From NCBI GenBank assembly GCA_033977485.1, contig CM066994.1, forward strand, positions 84,320,871-84,384,870: 64,000 bases of DNA. Reading direction: 5' to 3'. Position numbers and translations under genes: made by a program. Under the pieces are notes generated by a model that had not been told where the DNA came from, searched no databases, and worked only from the letters and a program-made list of their open reading frames with translations. The DNA is from Hydrangea macrophylla (lineage: Eukaryota > Streptophyta > Magnoliopsida > Cornales > Hydrangeaceae). Shown here in pieces: positions 1-12,160 of this stretch (positions are counted from its first letter, which is position 1; every line of letters starts with the position of its first letter).

Positions 1-1726
1 GAGAGATCTGCCCGGCTCAAAGCCGCGTTCAATTTTACACCCTTCTCTGCCCGACCAGTAATATCAGAAGAGTTCACCCAATGGTGGGGTGAACGGGCTA
101 GACACATATTTCCACGCACCGCTGCTGATGCCCTGGCTCCTTTCTCTGCAACATCAGCCACCGTGGCCGATGTCCCTATACCAGCAACAGCTCCAACCCG
201 GCGCAAACAAGTCGCCAAGAGATTGGCTCGTAAACAAACTCCGGGCAAAGGTCCGCCTCAAAAGAAGCAAAAAACACCGGCCTCTGTTCAGGTTTGCTCT
301 TCCCCTTTTGATTTGAGCCCGAATTCCTGTTATTCCATATTAATCCTTTTGTTCTATCTTTGCAGCTTGCTGATGAAGATTCGGGAGAGGATCTACTTCC
401 AAACCTTGCTCAGATTCTTCCCCCAACTCTCCCTACATCACCGGCTTCTGCAGCGGCTTATCTAGAGCGAGTGGCCGTTAGGGTGATGCCACTTCACATC
501 GTGCCTCCTCTAACTCCTTCAAGCGGAGACGGAGACGAAGACCTTGCTCATGTCGGCCAAGTCCCTGAGCAGGTTGTTCTTTCTTCAAGTACTGAGGGTG
601 AGGCCAGTGCTGAACCTGCCACCGAGGCTGCTGAGGAGGAAGTAAATCAAGCGATCCCTTCTGCACCCGAAACTCCAGCCGGTCAAGGGGTACCTACCAC
701 CGCCATCAGCTCTCCTGTTCACATCATACCAGGACCGGTGGTGGCCGAGGTCACTCCTCCTGAAGCGTCTGCCGTGGAGGCCGGTGATGATAATTCGGGC
801 TCTGTCCCTGATGCAGAAGCCCAACAGACGACAATGGCCCCAATGAGTCCGGGCGCAGGAACCGGCCTCCCTTCTTCTTCCCAAACATCTTCTCAACCAA
901 GCGAGGCCGATGTTCGCGAAACAATCTCGGCCTCGCTTCGTCCTCATACCCAGGTACTGCTGTGTTACTTTACGTTAATTCATACATTTCTAAAAACAAT
1001 ACCTGACTGTATTTTCTTGAATAGGCCGATCCTTCAGACCCAGCGCCCGTTATTCCTTTCAATGACTTTTTCTTGGGCCTGGACCTGGGAGCTTTTGACC
1101 TCGGCCCCCTTGAGCCCGAAGCGGTTTTACCTTCCGTCCTTCAACAAGCCAAGGACCTGCTCTTCGGGCTTGCTGACCAAGAACTTTCCAATCTTCCTGC
1201 TGCGGCTGACGTTGACACCGCTTTGAACACCCTCATGGCCGATCCTTCTCTTTCAGACGGGCAGCTATCATTACTCGTGGAGATCAAAGAAAGACTTCCT
1301 AGCGTCCGTCTTATGGATAGAACGGCCTCGAAGATTCAAGCGGATGCAGAACTTCATTTAGGCTCCCGTCAGAAAGCATTGAAGTTCTTGGAAGGGGCCA
1401 GAACCAAGTTCGAAGCGGGAAAGGCCTCCCGTGCTCAAGTTCTAGCCAGGGGTACTTGGCTGCGGGACCGTATTGCTGTATTAAAAACTCAACTCGCCCA
1501 ATGTGAGGCCGAGGTTGTTACCAACAACGCCTCCATTGAAAAAATTGACGAGGCATTATCTTCACTAGGCGGGGACGCTCAGAAGTGCAGTGATCAGTTA
1601 CAAGCCAGCGTCCCCATATCCCGGGCTTGGGCCCAGAAGCTAGAAAGGGCCAAGAAGGACCGGTCTGGGGCCGTCAAGACATGGGAAGACCTGAAGGCTA
1701 AGCTTAGGAATTTTGAGTCGGCCTAG
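1..1726 (+). CDS. Antisense spliced gene of Tat-1, C-terminal part (probable PMD-type protein)
   Basis: The gene enters from the left edge and has three visible exons: 1-291, 366-953 and 1025-1726. Both introns (292-365 and 954-1024) are GT-AG, both joins are in phase 0, and all exons read open to the stop at 1724-1726. The first exon ends a domain with a tryptophan-rich stretch (QWWGERARHIF), like the end of plant-mobile-domain proteins, followed by a basic lysine/arginine segment. The second exon is a long acidic, Pro/Ser/Thr/Ala-rich linker. The third is rich in Ala, Leu, Lys and Glu and looks like a coiled coil. It converges on the pol gene of the same retrotransposon, 198 bp away. The catalogue of such genes is known for Tat elements; the PMD assignment here is inference because the core domain is off the window. 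Confidence 0.7.
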
Positions 1727-1924
1727 AGGCCGACTCCTCTTTTGTACTTATTTTTTTTATTCTATATTTGTAAGTAAGCTGTGCTCAGCCTATCAATACA
1801 AACCATATTTTTGTTACTCGGGCTCAGGGTCGTAGTTAATGATTTGGTCGTACTCTAACCCTGGATTTGGTTTATAGTTCAAATCAATAGTTTCCCACAG
1901 AGTAGGGTAATAAGACTTCAGGTA

Positions 1925-4900
1925 CTAACCGTTTATTAATCTAGGATGAATATCACCATCCATATCCCGCAGTCTATAAGCACCACCATTCTTGACCTGA
2001 TGTATAATGAACGGACCCTCCCAGTTGACCGACCATTTACCGTACCGACTATCCTTGTCCCCGATAGGTAAAACGGCCTTCCATACCAAGTCTTCTGTAC
2101 TAAAAGACTTTGCTTTTACCCTCTTGTTATAAGCTCGGGCGGCCCGCTGCTTCTGCACTTTTAACGAGTCCAAAGCCATGAGCCTCGTTTCATCAAGTCC
2201 CTCCAACTCAGCTATCATAGCCTCTGTGTATTCTGCGGGCTCAAGCTGGTTCTGTAAAGCTCTCCTGGCCGACCGGACGGTAACCTCCATTGGCAACATA
2301 GCGTCGTGCCCGTAAGTCAACATGAATGGTGTGACCCCGGTACTGGACCTCTTAGATGTCCGATAGGCCCAGAGAGCTTCGGACAACAACTTGTCCCACT
2401 CTCTAGGGTTCTCATCGATCATCTTCTCAATGATCCCCTTAAGGATCTTATTTGTTGATTCAGCCTGACCGTTAGCTTGAGCATAGTACGGGGTAGAATT
2501 GAGAATCTTAATCCCTCTGCTCTCCGCAAAAGCGGTCGTTTCAGCTCCTGTGAACACAGATCCTTGGTCGGCCGTTATGGTTTCTGGGAGGCCGAATCGA
2601 TGTATAATGTGCTCTTCAATGAATTTTATCACGGTGGTCTGGGTCACCGTTTTACATGGTATGGCCTCGGCCCACTTAGTGAAGTAATCCGTCGCCACTA
2701 TAATGAAACAGTGTTGGCCTGATGATGGTGGCAAGACTTTGCCAATCAGATCCATAGCCCATCCTCTAAACGGCCATGGTTTTATTATTGGCTGGAGCTC
2801 TTTAGCCGGTACATGCTGAATCGGGCCATGCTTCTGACACGCTTGGCATCCCTTTGCATAGCTGATACAATCCTTCAACATGCCTGGCCAATAATAGTTA
2901 TACCTTCTCAGTAACCATTTCATTTTTGTACCGGCCTGATGAGCCCCACAGATCCCTTCATGTACTTCGGCCATCACCTGCATGGCCTGTTTTTTGCCTA
3001 AACACCTCAAAATCACGTCGTCACCGATGGGCTTTTTGAACAATTCTCCATCAAGTATCACAAATCGAACCGCGAAGAGTCTAACTTTTCGGTCTACCCT
3101 GACATTTGGGTGATTCAGGTATTCGATGATAGGCCTTCTCCAATCGTCGTCCTCCATCAAGACCGAATTAGTAGTAGCATACCAACCTCTCTTTGCAACG
3201 GAAGGCATTGATCGGACATGAACCGTGATAACTTGGTCTTCCAAAGCCTTTGTAGGAGACGAGGCCGATCCTGTCTTTGCCAGCTTATCGGCCTCAGTAT
3301 TCGTAGACCTAGGGATATAACTCACGCTAATATCATCAAACTCGTCCATGAGCTGCGTGGCGACAGAGTGAAACGGGCATAATTCCCAACTTTTTATCTG
3401 GAATTCTCCTGAGATCTGCCCGATCACCAGACCTGAGTCTCCCTTTATGTGTACGGACGATGCCCCCAACTCAAGGAGTATCTCTAGTCCGATAATTAAT
3501 GCCTCGTATTCGGCCTGGTTATTTGTGCACTTGAAATCGAGCCGAAATGACATTTTTGTCTTCTTATACTTGGGTGATACAATGACCACACCTGCCCCAG
3601 CACCTTCTGCGCTTTTGGACCCATCAAAGATCAATGTCCATGGGACCAAGGAAGTGTTTAACACTTTAGGCACTGGTAGTACTTCTCCCAGATCAGTTGA
3701 GTCTGGGTGGTCGGCCAAGAAATTGGCTATGGCCTGGCCTTTAACCGATTGCTGTGATCGGTATTGGATGGCAAATTCCATCAGGGCCAAGGTCCATTTT
3801 CCAATTCGGCCTCTCATGATTGGTCTTGACAACATATATTTTATCACATCGGTTTGACATATAATATAAGTAGAAACGGGCAACATATACGTTCTTAACT
3901 TCTGTGATGAAAAATACAATGCCAAACATAATTTCTCAATCGGCGCATAGCGCTGCTCGATTGGAGTTAATATTCTGCTTAAGTAATAAACGGCTTGCTC
4001 ATTTCCTTGCTCATTATCCTGAGCTAACATACTTCCTATAGAGCATTCAGAAGCCGATATATACAATTTAAGGTACCTACCCTTCTTGGGTGGCATTAAC
4101 ACTGGAGAAGTTGACAAATATTGCTTAATTCCCTCAAAGACCTGTTGATGGCTGTCCTCCCACTTGAACTCTTCGTCTGTCTTGATCTTCAATAATGGGG
4201 TCCATACTTGGGTCTTTCCTGCACAGTTGGAGATGAATCTTCTCAGGAAATTAATCTGCCCGAGTAGCCTTTGAAGCTCTTTCTTATTGGCCGGTGGCTT
4301 TGCTGCCTGTATTGCTCGAGCCTTGTTCTTGTCAACCTCTATCCCTCTTTGATGCACCAGGAATCCTAAGAAGTTCCCTGCTGAAACGCCGAAAGCACAT
4401 TTGAGAGGATTCATTTTTAGTTTGTGAGCCCGCATTCTTTCAAATGCTTTTTCTAAGTCTCTCAAATGATCGGCGTGGTCACTCGATTTTACCACAACGT
4501 CATCAATGTAAACCTCCATGAAATGCCCGATCATGTCATGGAAGATTGAATTCATCGCCCTCTGATATGTGGCTCCGGCGTTCTTTAGTCCGAAAGGCAT
4601 GATAACCCATTCAAAGGTTCCAATTGCCCCCGGGCACCGGAAAGCTGTCTTCGGGACATCCTGCTCAGCGATTTAAATCTGGTTGTACCCCGAGTGCCCG
4701 TCCATGAAGGACAAAATTTTATGTTTGGCGGCCGAATCAATCAATTGATCGGCCATGGGCATAGGGTACTCGTCTTTTGGGGTAGCTAGGTTTAGATTTC
4801 TGAAATCAATACAAACTCTCAGCTTACCATTTTTCTTTACCACTGGGACTACATTTGATACCCATTCCACGTACCTGGCTGTCCGAATGAAGCCAGCCCC

Positions 4901-5425
4901 CAAAAGCCTCTCAATTTCTTCTTTCACCTTCATCGTGACTTCAGGTGACATGCGCCGTGGAAGCTGTTTGAACGGCCTAAAGCCCGGCTTAATTGGCAAT
5001 CGGTGCTCCACCAATTCTCGGGATAGTCCGGGCATTTCGTCGTAATCCCAAGCAAAGCAATCCTTATATTTGTGCAAGAGAGCAATGATATCGGCCTGGA
5101 ACTGTGGTTCAAGCACCTGACTCACATATGTGGGTTTGTGCTCTCCTTCATTGCCCAGGTTAATCTCCAATAGTGGATCCTGCACGTCGGCCTTCAAGTC
5201 ATCAAGCTTGGCTGTGGCCGTTTCGAGTTCATCCATTTGAATCTCCTCTTCTATTGGCGTTTCTTCTTCATAGATACAATCGGCCAGATTAATCATACCG
5301 TCTATAGGGCTGATCTCTAATCTTCTATCGGCCAGATATGCACACCATCTGGCCATGCTGGCCTTAAGGGCCAGCTGTCTTCTAACTTCAATTGGCTGTA
5401 GATCCATCAAAATCTTCTTGTTCAT
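1925..5425 (-). pseudogene. pol: Tat-1 pol: RT, RNase H, archaeal RNase H, integrase; broken by stop codons
   Basis: The frame runs from ATG at 5423-5425. RT begins near 4900 with its VPVVKKNGKLRVCIDF block and has the catalytic YIDD at about 4500-4511. A first RNase H follows (about 4150-3700), then a second archaeal-type RNase H (LIFDGSKS near 3620, with TNNQAEYEAL). The integrase has an H-H-C-C zinc motif at about 2960-2840 and D, D and E catalytic residues in MDLIG, TADQGS and NGQAEST. An in-frame TAA at 4673-4675 cuts RT right after GYNQI. The terminal TAG at 1925-1927 is followed in the same frame by about 36 more open codons, so it may also be a mutation. The frame differs by one base from gag-pro and overlaps it by 38 bp, so pol would need a frameshift or its own start. 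Confidence 0.92.
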
Positions 5426-8400
5426 TAATTTCTATCGGCCTTACCTCTTCTGTCCGACTTAGATTGTGATAACCAAGCTTTAAGTTTGGTAGAATTTCTT
5501 TACGGAACGTGGCTGCATTTGGTCTACCAAGTTTGCCACATCCTAGTAACTTGATAGGTCCGATGTCATCTTCATATAATACTGCATCGGCCGTCTGCAC
5601 CCGGGCTACGAATGGCTTCGTATCAGCCCCAACCACTTCCACTTCGTCATCTCTCCAAAAGATCAACAATTGATGAAGAGTGGAAGGGATGCAGTAATTG
5701 GGATGGATCCAATCACGGCCAAGCAACGCGTTGTAGGCGGCCGATGTCTCCACAATGAAAAAGGCTGTCATGGCCGTTTGGGTTCCAACCCTCAGCTCCA
5801 GAGGCAAGATGCCCTTTGTCTTAGACGGTGTGCCCGTGAAGCTCTGAACATTCATCTCGGTCGGAATCAGTTCCGACTCAGATTTTTTAAGGATCCTCAG
5901 CATGATTTGGGGCATGATGTTGATTGTAGATCCCCCATCAATCAATATTCTATTCACGGGGATTCCCTCAATGTGACCCTTTACGTACAACGGCTTCAGG
6001 TGCTGAGACATTTGATAGGTAGGTTTTTCGAAAACCACCTTGACTGGCCCTGCCGGTTTCAACCCCTCCTCAGTTTGAATCCCTTTCGGCCTCAAGATGG
6101 TTATCTTAGGCCGATCGGTTTGTATATCGGTAGTATCCACGTTCTTGCTCGTAGCCTCTACCACCTTGGGCCTGACGGTCTCACCACCACCCCAACATAC
6201 ACTTTCTATTACTGCCGACTCCTTGGTCCGGCCTTCTATTACGTCACCTTCAATGGCCGTTGGCTGATCCGGTTTGGCCATAAATGACATGGGCAAAGTA
6301 AACACCATGTTTGAGGATAGATTTTTCGGGATTGTCCCGAATTGAATCGGTGAATCATCCTCATCTTCATAATCATCAGCCTCCTCCATTGGATGGGCCG
6401 ATGGCTCACACTTTTCTTGTTCAAACAGTTTCTTCAAGCGCTCTGTGGCATGCATTGCCCCTTTGCCCGCTTTCTTGTCGAAAACGGGCTCATCTTCTTC
6501 CATGGCCATTATCTGTTTGTCGGCCTTGCGCTGAAGGGACTCTTGAGGCATCTGGACACGGCCTTGCGAGCGCTGCCGTTCCCTCTCGGCCTGTCTCAGC
6601 CTCTGGTACCTCCTTTTCTGAGACTTGCTGTACTGAGGCATCGCTGGAAATTTTGGATGCTCAGCTCTATACCATCTCCCATCACTCACTCTTGGTGGGA
6701 GTATCATTCGGGAGCGAATGTCCGATGCTGCAACCCTTTGTGATGCACTCATTGTGGGTCGTGCTCCATATTCCCTTCCTTCCCTATGACTCGAGCTAGG
6801 CATACTGCTTGCTGGCGGCGGCTTTGGCTTCCACTTGGGCTTTGGGCGTCCCTGTTTGGGCAAGGAAAGCCTCTCATGCACGGATCTTCTCGGGCTGTAC
6901 TCTCGTCGTTCCTCAACCCCAGGCCTCTTGCTTGGGCTAGAGGCCCCTTTCTTAATATCGGCCTTGCACCTCGGACACAGGCCTTGTTCAATCAGCTCTA
7001 GTTGGTGTCGTAAATCCGTAATCAAGCTCTCTGTATTTGACCGGGCTCCATCAGCCTTTAGTTCTGCCTCCTTGCGTTCCTGGTATGTCCTCTGAAGCTC
7101 GTGAATTGTCACCTTCGGTCTATCCGTTCCTGAAACGGCAATTTGTTTTCCTTCCCTTTGCTTTGGGACTTTCTCGCTGTCGGTCAAGTCTATCTTGACC
7201 CTTGGCCGTGTCAGCTTAGTCAAATCGGGCACTACCATGTTGGTTCCAGTGATCTGTGGGAACGGATTCGCATCAACTCCCATAGCTTTGTCCGAAAATT
7301 TGAACACCCCTTTCTCCACGTTCTCCTGTATCACATTACGAAAAACAACGCAGTTGTTAGTTGAGTGTTTCCAGGAATTATGCCACTTACAATATTCCTT
7401 ATTTTTTATGTCATCGGCCTTGGGTATCCGATGACCTTCACCTAGCCTGATCACTTTTTCAGCCAAGAGGGCGTCAAAAATCTGATCGGCCATTGTTATG
7501 TCGAATGTGTAACTTTTTCCTGCCTCGAACGTCATTTTTTTAGCAGCAGCGTTATTATTGACCGGTTTGTTCAAGGCATTACACACAATAGGCCGCTTAG
7601 AGATTAGTTCGGCCATGTCGATTTCTGCCTCGAGGTCACATTCTGCTAGATGGACCTCGTAATTGGGATCTTTGTAATACGTTCCCTTAGAAGAATTCTT
7701 CTTTTCCTGTTCATCAAGCAGGATACGCTCGTAACGGGCGGCCCTTGAAGCCAGCTCGAATAAATCACGGAAATCGGTCCCTTCGAACTTTTTGCGAAGC
7801 TCGAAAGACATTCCGCCCATAGCCATCTTTGCGTATTCTTCCTCGGGCAATATTGTCTTACATCTGTACTTAGCCTTCCTGAATCGGGCTATATATGTTT
7901 CGACGGTCTCTCCTACTAGTTGGAGCATCCTAGACAGATCTGCCAACGAGATCTCGGGCTCAGTCCTATAAAACTGCCCATGAAACAATTCCTCCATCGC
8001 TGGCCAATTTCGTACTGAATTGGCCGGGAGATTGACATACCACAAAAATGCTATGCCCGTGAGCGAATTTGGGAACAACCTTAATTTTAAAGGGTCACTG
8101 TTGCCTGCATGGCCGCATTGCACAATGAACCGACCTATGTGCTCTACCGTGGTATGCTCACTTTACCCAGAAAATAGAGTAAAGTTCGGAACTTTATACC
8201 CTGGTGGGAAATTAACTTGGTCAACTTCAGGCGGGTAAGGCCGTCTGTATGTCGGCCTCTCCATCCTTCTCATGAACGGGCCATACTCTTCATGTATGGC
8301 CGCCACCAACTCCTCCCTGTTAATAGGCTGCGCAGCAGGTCGGGCACCACCCACAGGGGGTGGTGGTTGCTGTGGGTTGTTATTGGCCTGACGAAGCCAA

Positions 8401-9191
8401 AAATCATTATCATTCCTTTGCCCCCCAGCAGGGTTACCTGGGGGCACTTGTTGGCCGATTACCTCTGGGTTACGGCCGATTGTTGCAATTACCTCAGGCT
8501 GAGCCCCTGTTCCCAGGGTTTGTAGAGGTGGCACCTGTTGATTATTGTTGATCTGGTGGGTCCAAAACCCCCCATTGTTTCTTTGCCCCCCAGCAGCGCG
8601 AACTGGAGGTGGAGTCCGGTCGAACTGGGTTTCAACACGGCCTCCTGTCTGGACAAAACTTGGTGTCGCCGATCCATTGGGATCGGTGACCACCACGCCA
8701 CTGGCCGTTTCGTTATGTAATTCGGGCTTCTTGCCCGAGATGTTACCCTCCCTTAGGTTTGGACAGACATAGAGTGGGTCTTTTGGTTTGTCGGACTCAA
8801 GCGGCGTGCCAGAGCCCGATCCCGAGCCTGAGCCTGATCCCAAGGCCTTTTGTTTGTTGTTGGCCTCAAGAACGGCGCAAAGCTGTTGTATCTGAGTAGC
8901 CAGAGCGTCCAGCTTCACGTGGGTAACCCTAGTCTCCATGACCAACTCAGACTGTTCCCGGCGTATATCGGCCGTTTGCCTGACCACATGGTTGAGACCT
9001 GCCATTGACCCTATCAAGGTGTTATAGTCCTGCCTCAAAGGATCAACGGTGGCTCTCACGGTTTCCGAGATTGCTTCGATAGTAACGCCACCGTCATCTG
9101 GAGAATGACCAGTGCTTTCCTCCGTGGGTGTATCAACGGCCGACTCTTCTTGGCCGTTTTTGCCGATCTACTTATCCCTCTTTGGCGGCAT
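5388..9191 (-). pseudogene. gag: Tat-1 gag-protease, with two in-frame stops
   Basis: The probable original start is ATG at 9189-9191 (MPPKRDK), because the same frame then continues through gag. It is interrupted by TAG at 9168-9170 and by TAA at 8163-8165. After each stop the reading frame continues unchanged. The retrotransposon gag domain (FLWYVNLPANSVRNWPAMEE) lies at about 8110-7700. The nucleic-acid-binding knuckle at about 7392-7351 has spacing C-x2-H-x4-H-x4-C rather than the usual CCHC. A long basic, proline-rich linker follows. The aspartic protease has an active-site DGGS near 5940 and the ALLGRDW block near 5710. Gag forms the particle and the protease cleaves the polyprotein. 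The ORF ends at 5388, inside the start of pol. Confidence 0.9.
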
Positions 9192-9206
9192 GACTTGACA
9201 CTATGG

Positions 9207-9224
9207 GTCCCACCGGGCGTGCCA
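9207..9224 (-). promoter_or_regulatory. Candidate primer binding site of Tat-1
   Basis: On the minus strand this reads TGGCACGCCCGGTGGGAC, starting with the TGG that pairs with a tRNA CCA end, three bases inside the LTR. I could not name the tRNA with certainty. Confidence 0.65.
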
Positions 9225-9227
9225 AAA

Positions 9228-10311
9228 TGTTTGCTACTAGTTATGCGCGGGCGTGCCAGAACCAAAAGAGGTTCGGTGTATGCAAACTAATTTCCTATAT
9301 GCTTGAGTCAGTGATACTCAAGGCTTTTAGATCTGACTTCTAAACTAAACAATTGTGTGCGGCGAGTAGGAAAGTACCCTCACCAGAAATCCCTTGGCAG
9401 TACTGAAGCGCACAAGCCAAATAATGTATGGGTTTACCAAGTAAACAATCACAAACGATTAATAAAATACAGATTTTATTAAGTGTTTGGAAACTACAAC
9501 CAAAGAACAGATTCAGAAAAGACTGATTGTTCGTAAGAATGAAAACAGTAAAAGAAATTAACAAAGAAAAAGGGTAGACCTATTTGCTATGCTTGCAGAA
9601 AAAACACAAAAGGTTGGATGCTTTTGAATGCTGCTTTGAATGCTGTTTTCGAGAGTGACGCGGAGTGTCTTCAATGGTTGGCCTGCCTGTATATTTATAG
9701 CGGCCACAGTTTAATTCCTACTAGGAAAGGACTCCTTGACTTGCGCCTTAAGCTATTTACTGATTGGTTAATTGAAGAAATCCTTCCTTATCCAAAACTT
9801 ACTTGAATTGATCCCTTTAATTTAGGGATTACACGCTCCCATCCAGCTGGCAACTGACAACTCCTTTCCTAAACGGACTCCTGTTTCCAAAAAACTCTCA
9901 AAGACGACGTCATCATGCCAGCTGTGGACATCAATACCCTGTCCTTCATCAATCGACCTCTCCCTGTTGGACGAATCGGGCTCATGACTCTTTCCATGTC
10001 CGATCATGTTTCTTCAACTTGTTATAATCAAACGGACACACTCTTCCGTTTCGTGATGCCCGATTAGTTATAACGTTGCTTTTACTTTTCCATCAGGCTC
10101 TCAACATGATAAGTTATGTTCTCATAGCCCGATGATGCCTACACTTGGCCACAAGCTCCCATCGGACTCTCCTCATCTCCAAACAGTTGTTCCTCCCATC
10201 GGGCTTACCTCTTGAGTCCGATGAGTCATCACTACTTGTCCCAGCGTCTCTTTTGCCCAACTTCAACTCCACTCGGGCTCAAAAATCACTGACGGTTTTT
10301 GGGTGCAAACA
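9228..10311 (-). repeat. 5' LTR of Tat-1 (1,084 bp)
   Basis: It begins TGTTTGC and ends GCAAACA, a 7-bp terminal inverted repeat with the TG...CA ends expected of an LTR. The primer site lies directly inside. A TATA box for minus-strand transcription is at 9692-9699. The U3 side (about 9960-10290) is dense in GCCCGAT/ATCGGGC motifs. The second LTR is outside the window, so the ends rest on the terminal repeat and the primer site. Confidence 0.85.
9692..9699 (-). promoter_or_regulatory. TATA box in Tat-1 LTR
   Basis: TATAAATA on the minus strand, flanked by GC-rich sequence. It would start the genomic RNA about 30 bases further, near 9660, inside the 5' LTR. Confidence 0.6.
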
Positions 10312-10319
10312 CCATGTTA

Positions 10320-10578
10320 CTCCATACGTCTTATTTTATGTGTTTATTTTGAGAAATCTAATTATTTAAGAAGATAAAAAAAATTTACATTTATTTTTCA
10401 TAATTGTCCAAAATTATTGAACTTTCTTTTTTTTATTTATTTTTTATTTTGGTGTTGATTGCAAGGAAGAGTAGTTTAGAAAACTATGTAAAATTTGCAT
10501 ACTAATTTTAGAAAGTGGACAACAATTTTAGAACATTTTAAAAAAGAAAGATGGATTTATAAAATGAAACGGAGGTAG
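10320..10578. mobile_element. Stowaway-like MITE
   Basis: An AT-rich element of 259 bp with ends CTCCATACGTCTTATTTT and (reverse) CTACCTCCGTTTCATTTT. They match at about 13 of 18 positions and resemble the Stowaway terminal repeat. TA lies on both sides (10318-10319 and 10579-10580). No coding capacity. Confidence 0.6.
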
Positions 10579-11295
10579 TAGTATTTTGAAAACTACATTA
10601 TCAACAAAAAGAAAAAAAAAATTAAAATCATTTTTTAAATTATAATATGTTGAGACCAAATCTCATTATATTAGGACAAAATAATCAAACTACCGTGGTT
10701 GTACCATAAAAGATCTAATCAAAGAGATTAGGATGAGTGGACATGCAATCTCTCTCACAAACGTACACATCCTGATTCCTGACATTTTGATGGCACCTAC
10801 TTCTAAGGTGTTAGGTACTTACGATTTTACGATTAAAGAGAAGAAACACATGGCAGTACAAGAAAAATGATTTCCATGAATTCTAAAGAAGGACGTACTC
10901 CTCGAAAAACATTGAAGAGTCCACACTTATATTCGCATTGACATAGATTCTTATGTTTGCTGCAAGATATTTTTTTCAGTTATTATTTTTTTTAAAAGAA
11001 AAGGGAACTCTTAGCATAATTCTAAAAGCTGGGAGTGAATATAACAATGTTGGAGTTGAATAACACGTCAAAAGCTAATGTTATCTATTTATGCATGTTA
11101 TTTGAGTTAATTGTATTAAAAAATCAAAACAATTTACACTTTAAATTATATAGAAGTATGAACTGCTAGAAAAGAGATTGAACATTAGGAAAATTTTACG
11201 ATAAATTCTAGTAGTTTTGGATGGAACATTTTGGAAAATGTTGCGATTAGATAGCAGAATGTTCTAACTTGAAAACTACTTTGTTTAATTTTTAG
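10579..11295. other. AT-rich intergenic sequence, nothing recognised
   Basis: Rich in A and T with short A and T runs. I see no ORF of note, RNA gene or repeat structure on either strand. Confidence 0.5.
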
Positions 11296-11765
11296 GGTTA
11301 ATTGCATTTTACCCCCTTGTGTTTAGACTCATTTTCACTTTACCACCATCCTACGATTCAAAAGTGGACACTTAACACCCCTTGTGGTTTCAGACTAAAG
11401 TGAAACTATTCAGATTTTCCTCAAAAGTGATAAAAATTCCTAAAATTTGTCCAAAATATAAACACTTAACCCCTTTTGTGACGTTAATTTTGAGTTTAAT
11501 CCTCTATGCAGGGATAATGTTGTTAGTTAACCCACATATGTGGGGCTAGTTTTGGAGTTAACAACCTATATGGTGTTAATTTGACACTTAAACTATCATA
11601 TGCGGTGCTATTTTAACACTTAATTCCCATATGGGGCTGTTTCGAAAGAAATCTGAACATTTTTACTTTAGTCCGAAACCACAGGGGAATTAAGTGTCCA
11701 CTTTCAAAACATAGGGGGCAAAGTGAAAATGGGCCTAACAATAAGGGGGTAAGATGTAATTAACC
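11296..11765. mobile_element. Foldback-type element with inverted ends of about 125 bp
   Basis: The left arm begins GGTTAATTGCATTTTACCCC and the right arm is its imperfect inverse. Similarity extends about 125 bp on each side, including the blocks AAGTGGACACTTAA and GACTAAAGTGAAA. The centre is non-coding. A one-armed relative lies at 62261-62530, so this is a dispersed non-autonomous family. The superfamily is not clear, and I could not settle the target duplication. Confidence 0.65.
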
Positions 11766-11990
11766 TCTGTTTTTAAAACCAATGTGATTTTCAAAGTTAT
11801 AATATTTTGAGACCTATGTAGGATGTGTGAAACATGCTAAAAACACTAGGATGTATTCTAAGTTCCCCAAACAAGTGATTTTTATTTTAATTTTTTTGAT
11901 ACTTCCCTAAACAAGTGATTGGTTTTTAAACTATTGTTATTATTATTATTATTTATTTAAGGTTTATGCTTTAAACCATATTATCAGAAC

Positions 11991-12160
11991 GGACAGCACT
12001 TCAGTGCAGTTGCCACAGTGCTGGTGGTGTTGTGCCCCTCATAAGTGCACAGTAAAACTGCTTTTGTAAAAGCAGTTTTTAAAAAACTACCCAATTTTAT
12101 TGTGCACTTGTGAGGGCACAGCACCACCAGCACTGTGACAACTGCACTGAAGTGCTGTCC
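11991..12160. mobile_element. 170-bp hairpin MITE, probably Mutator-like
   Basis: Both ends read GGACAGCACTTCAGTGCAG inwards, and inverted similarity covers most of the element (about 65-70 bp per arm). A second small hairpin (CTGCTTTT/AAAAGCAG) sits inside. The flanks TATCAGAAC (11982-11990) and TACGAGAAC (12161-12169) are a likely imperfect 9-bp target duplication, as for Mutator-type elements. A transcript would fold into one long stem. Confidence 0.7.

Larger units (their letters stand above)
1..10311 (-). mobile_element. Tat-1: Tat-lineage Ty3/gypsy retrotransposon, left part outside the window
   Basis: Reading on the minus strand from the right, the order is LTR (9228-10311), primer site, gag, protease, reverse transcriptase, RNase H, a second archaeal-type RNase H and integrase. 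A plus-strand spliced gene then occupies the space towards the missing 3' LTR. The double RNase H and the antisense gene after integrase are typical of the Tat lineage of Ty3 elements. The coding part is almost complete but carries several in-frame stop codons, so this copy is not autonomous. The base CCATG at 10312-10316 is the predicted target-site duplication; its partner must lie left of the window. Confidence 0.9.

Noticed and set aside
5670..6287. 205-residue plus-strand frame opposite gag-pro of Tat-1
   Set aside because: Shadow of the real minus-strand frame; no intron or family pattern.
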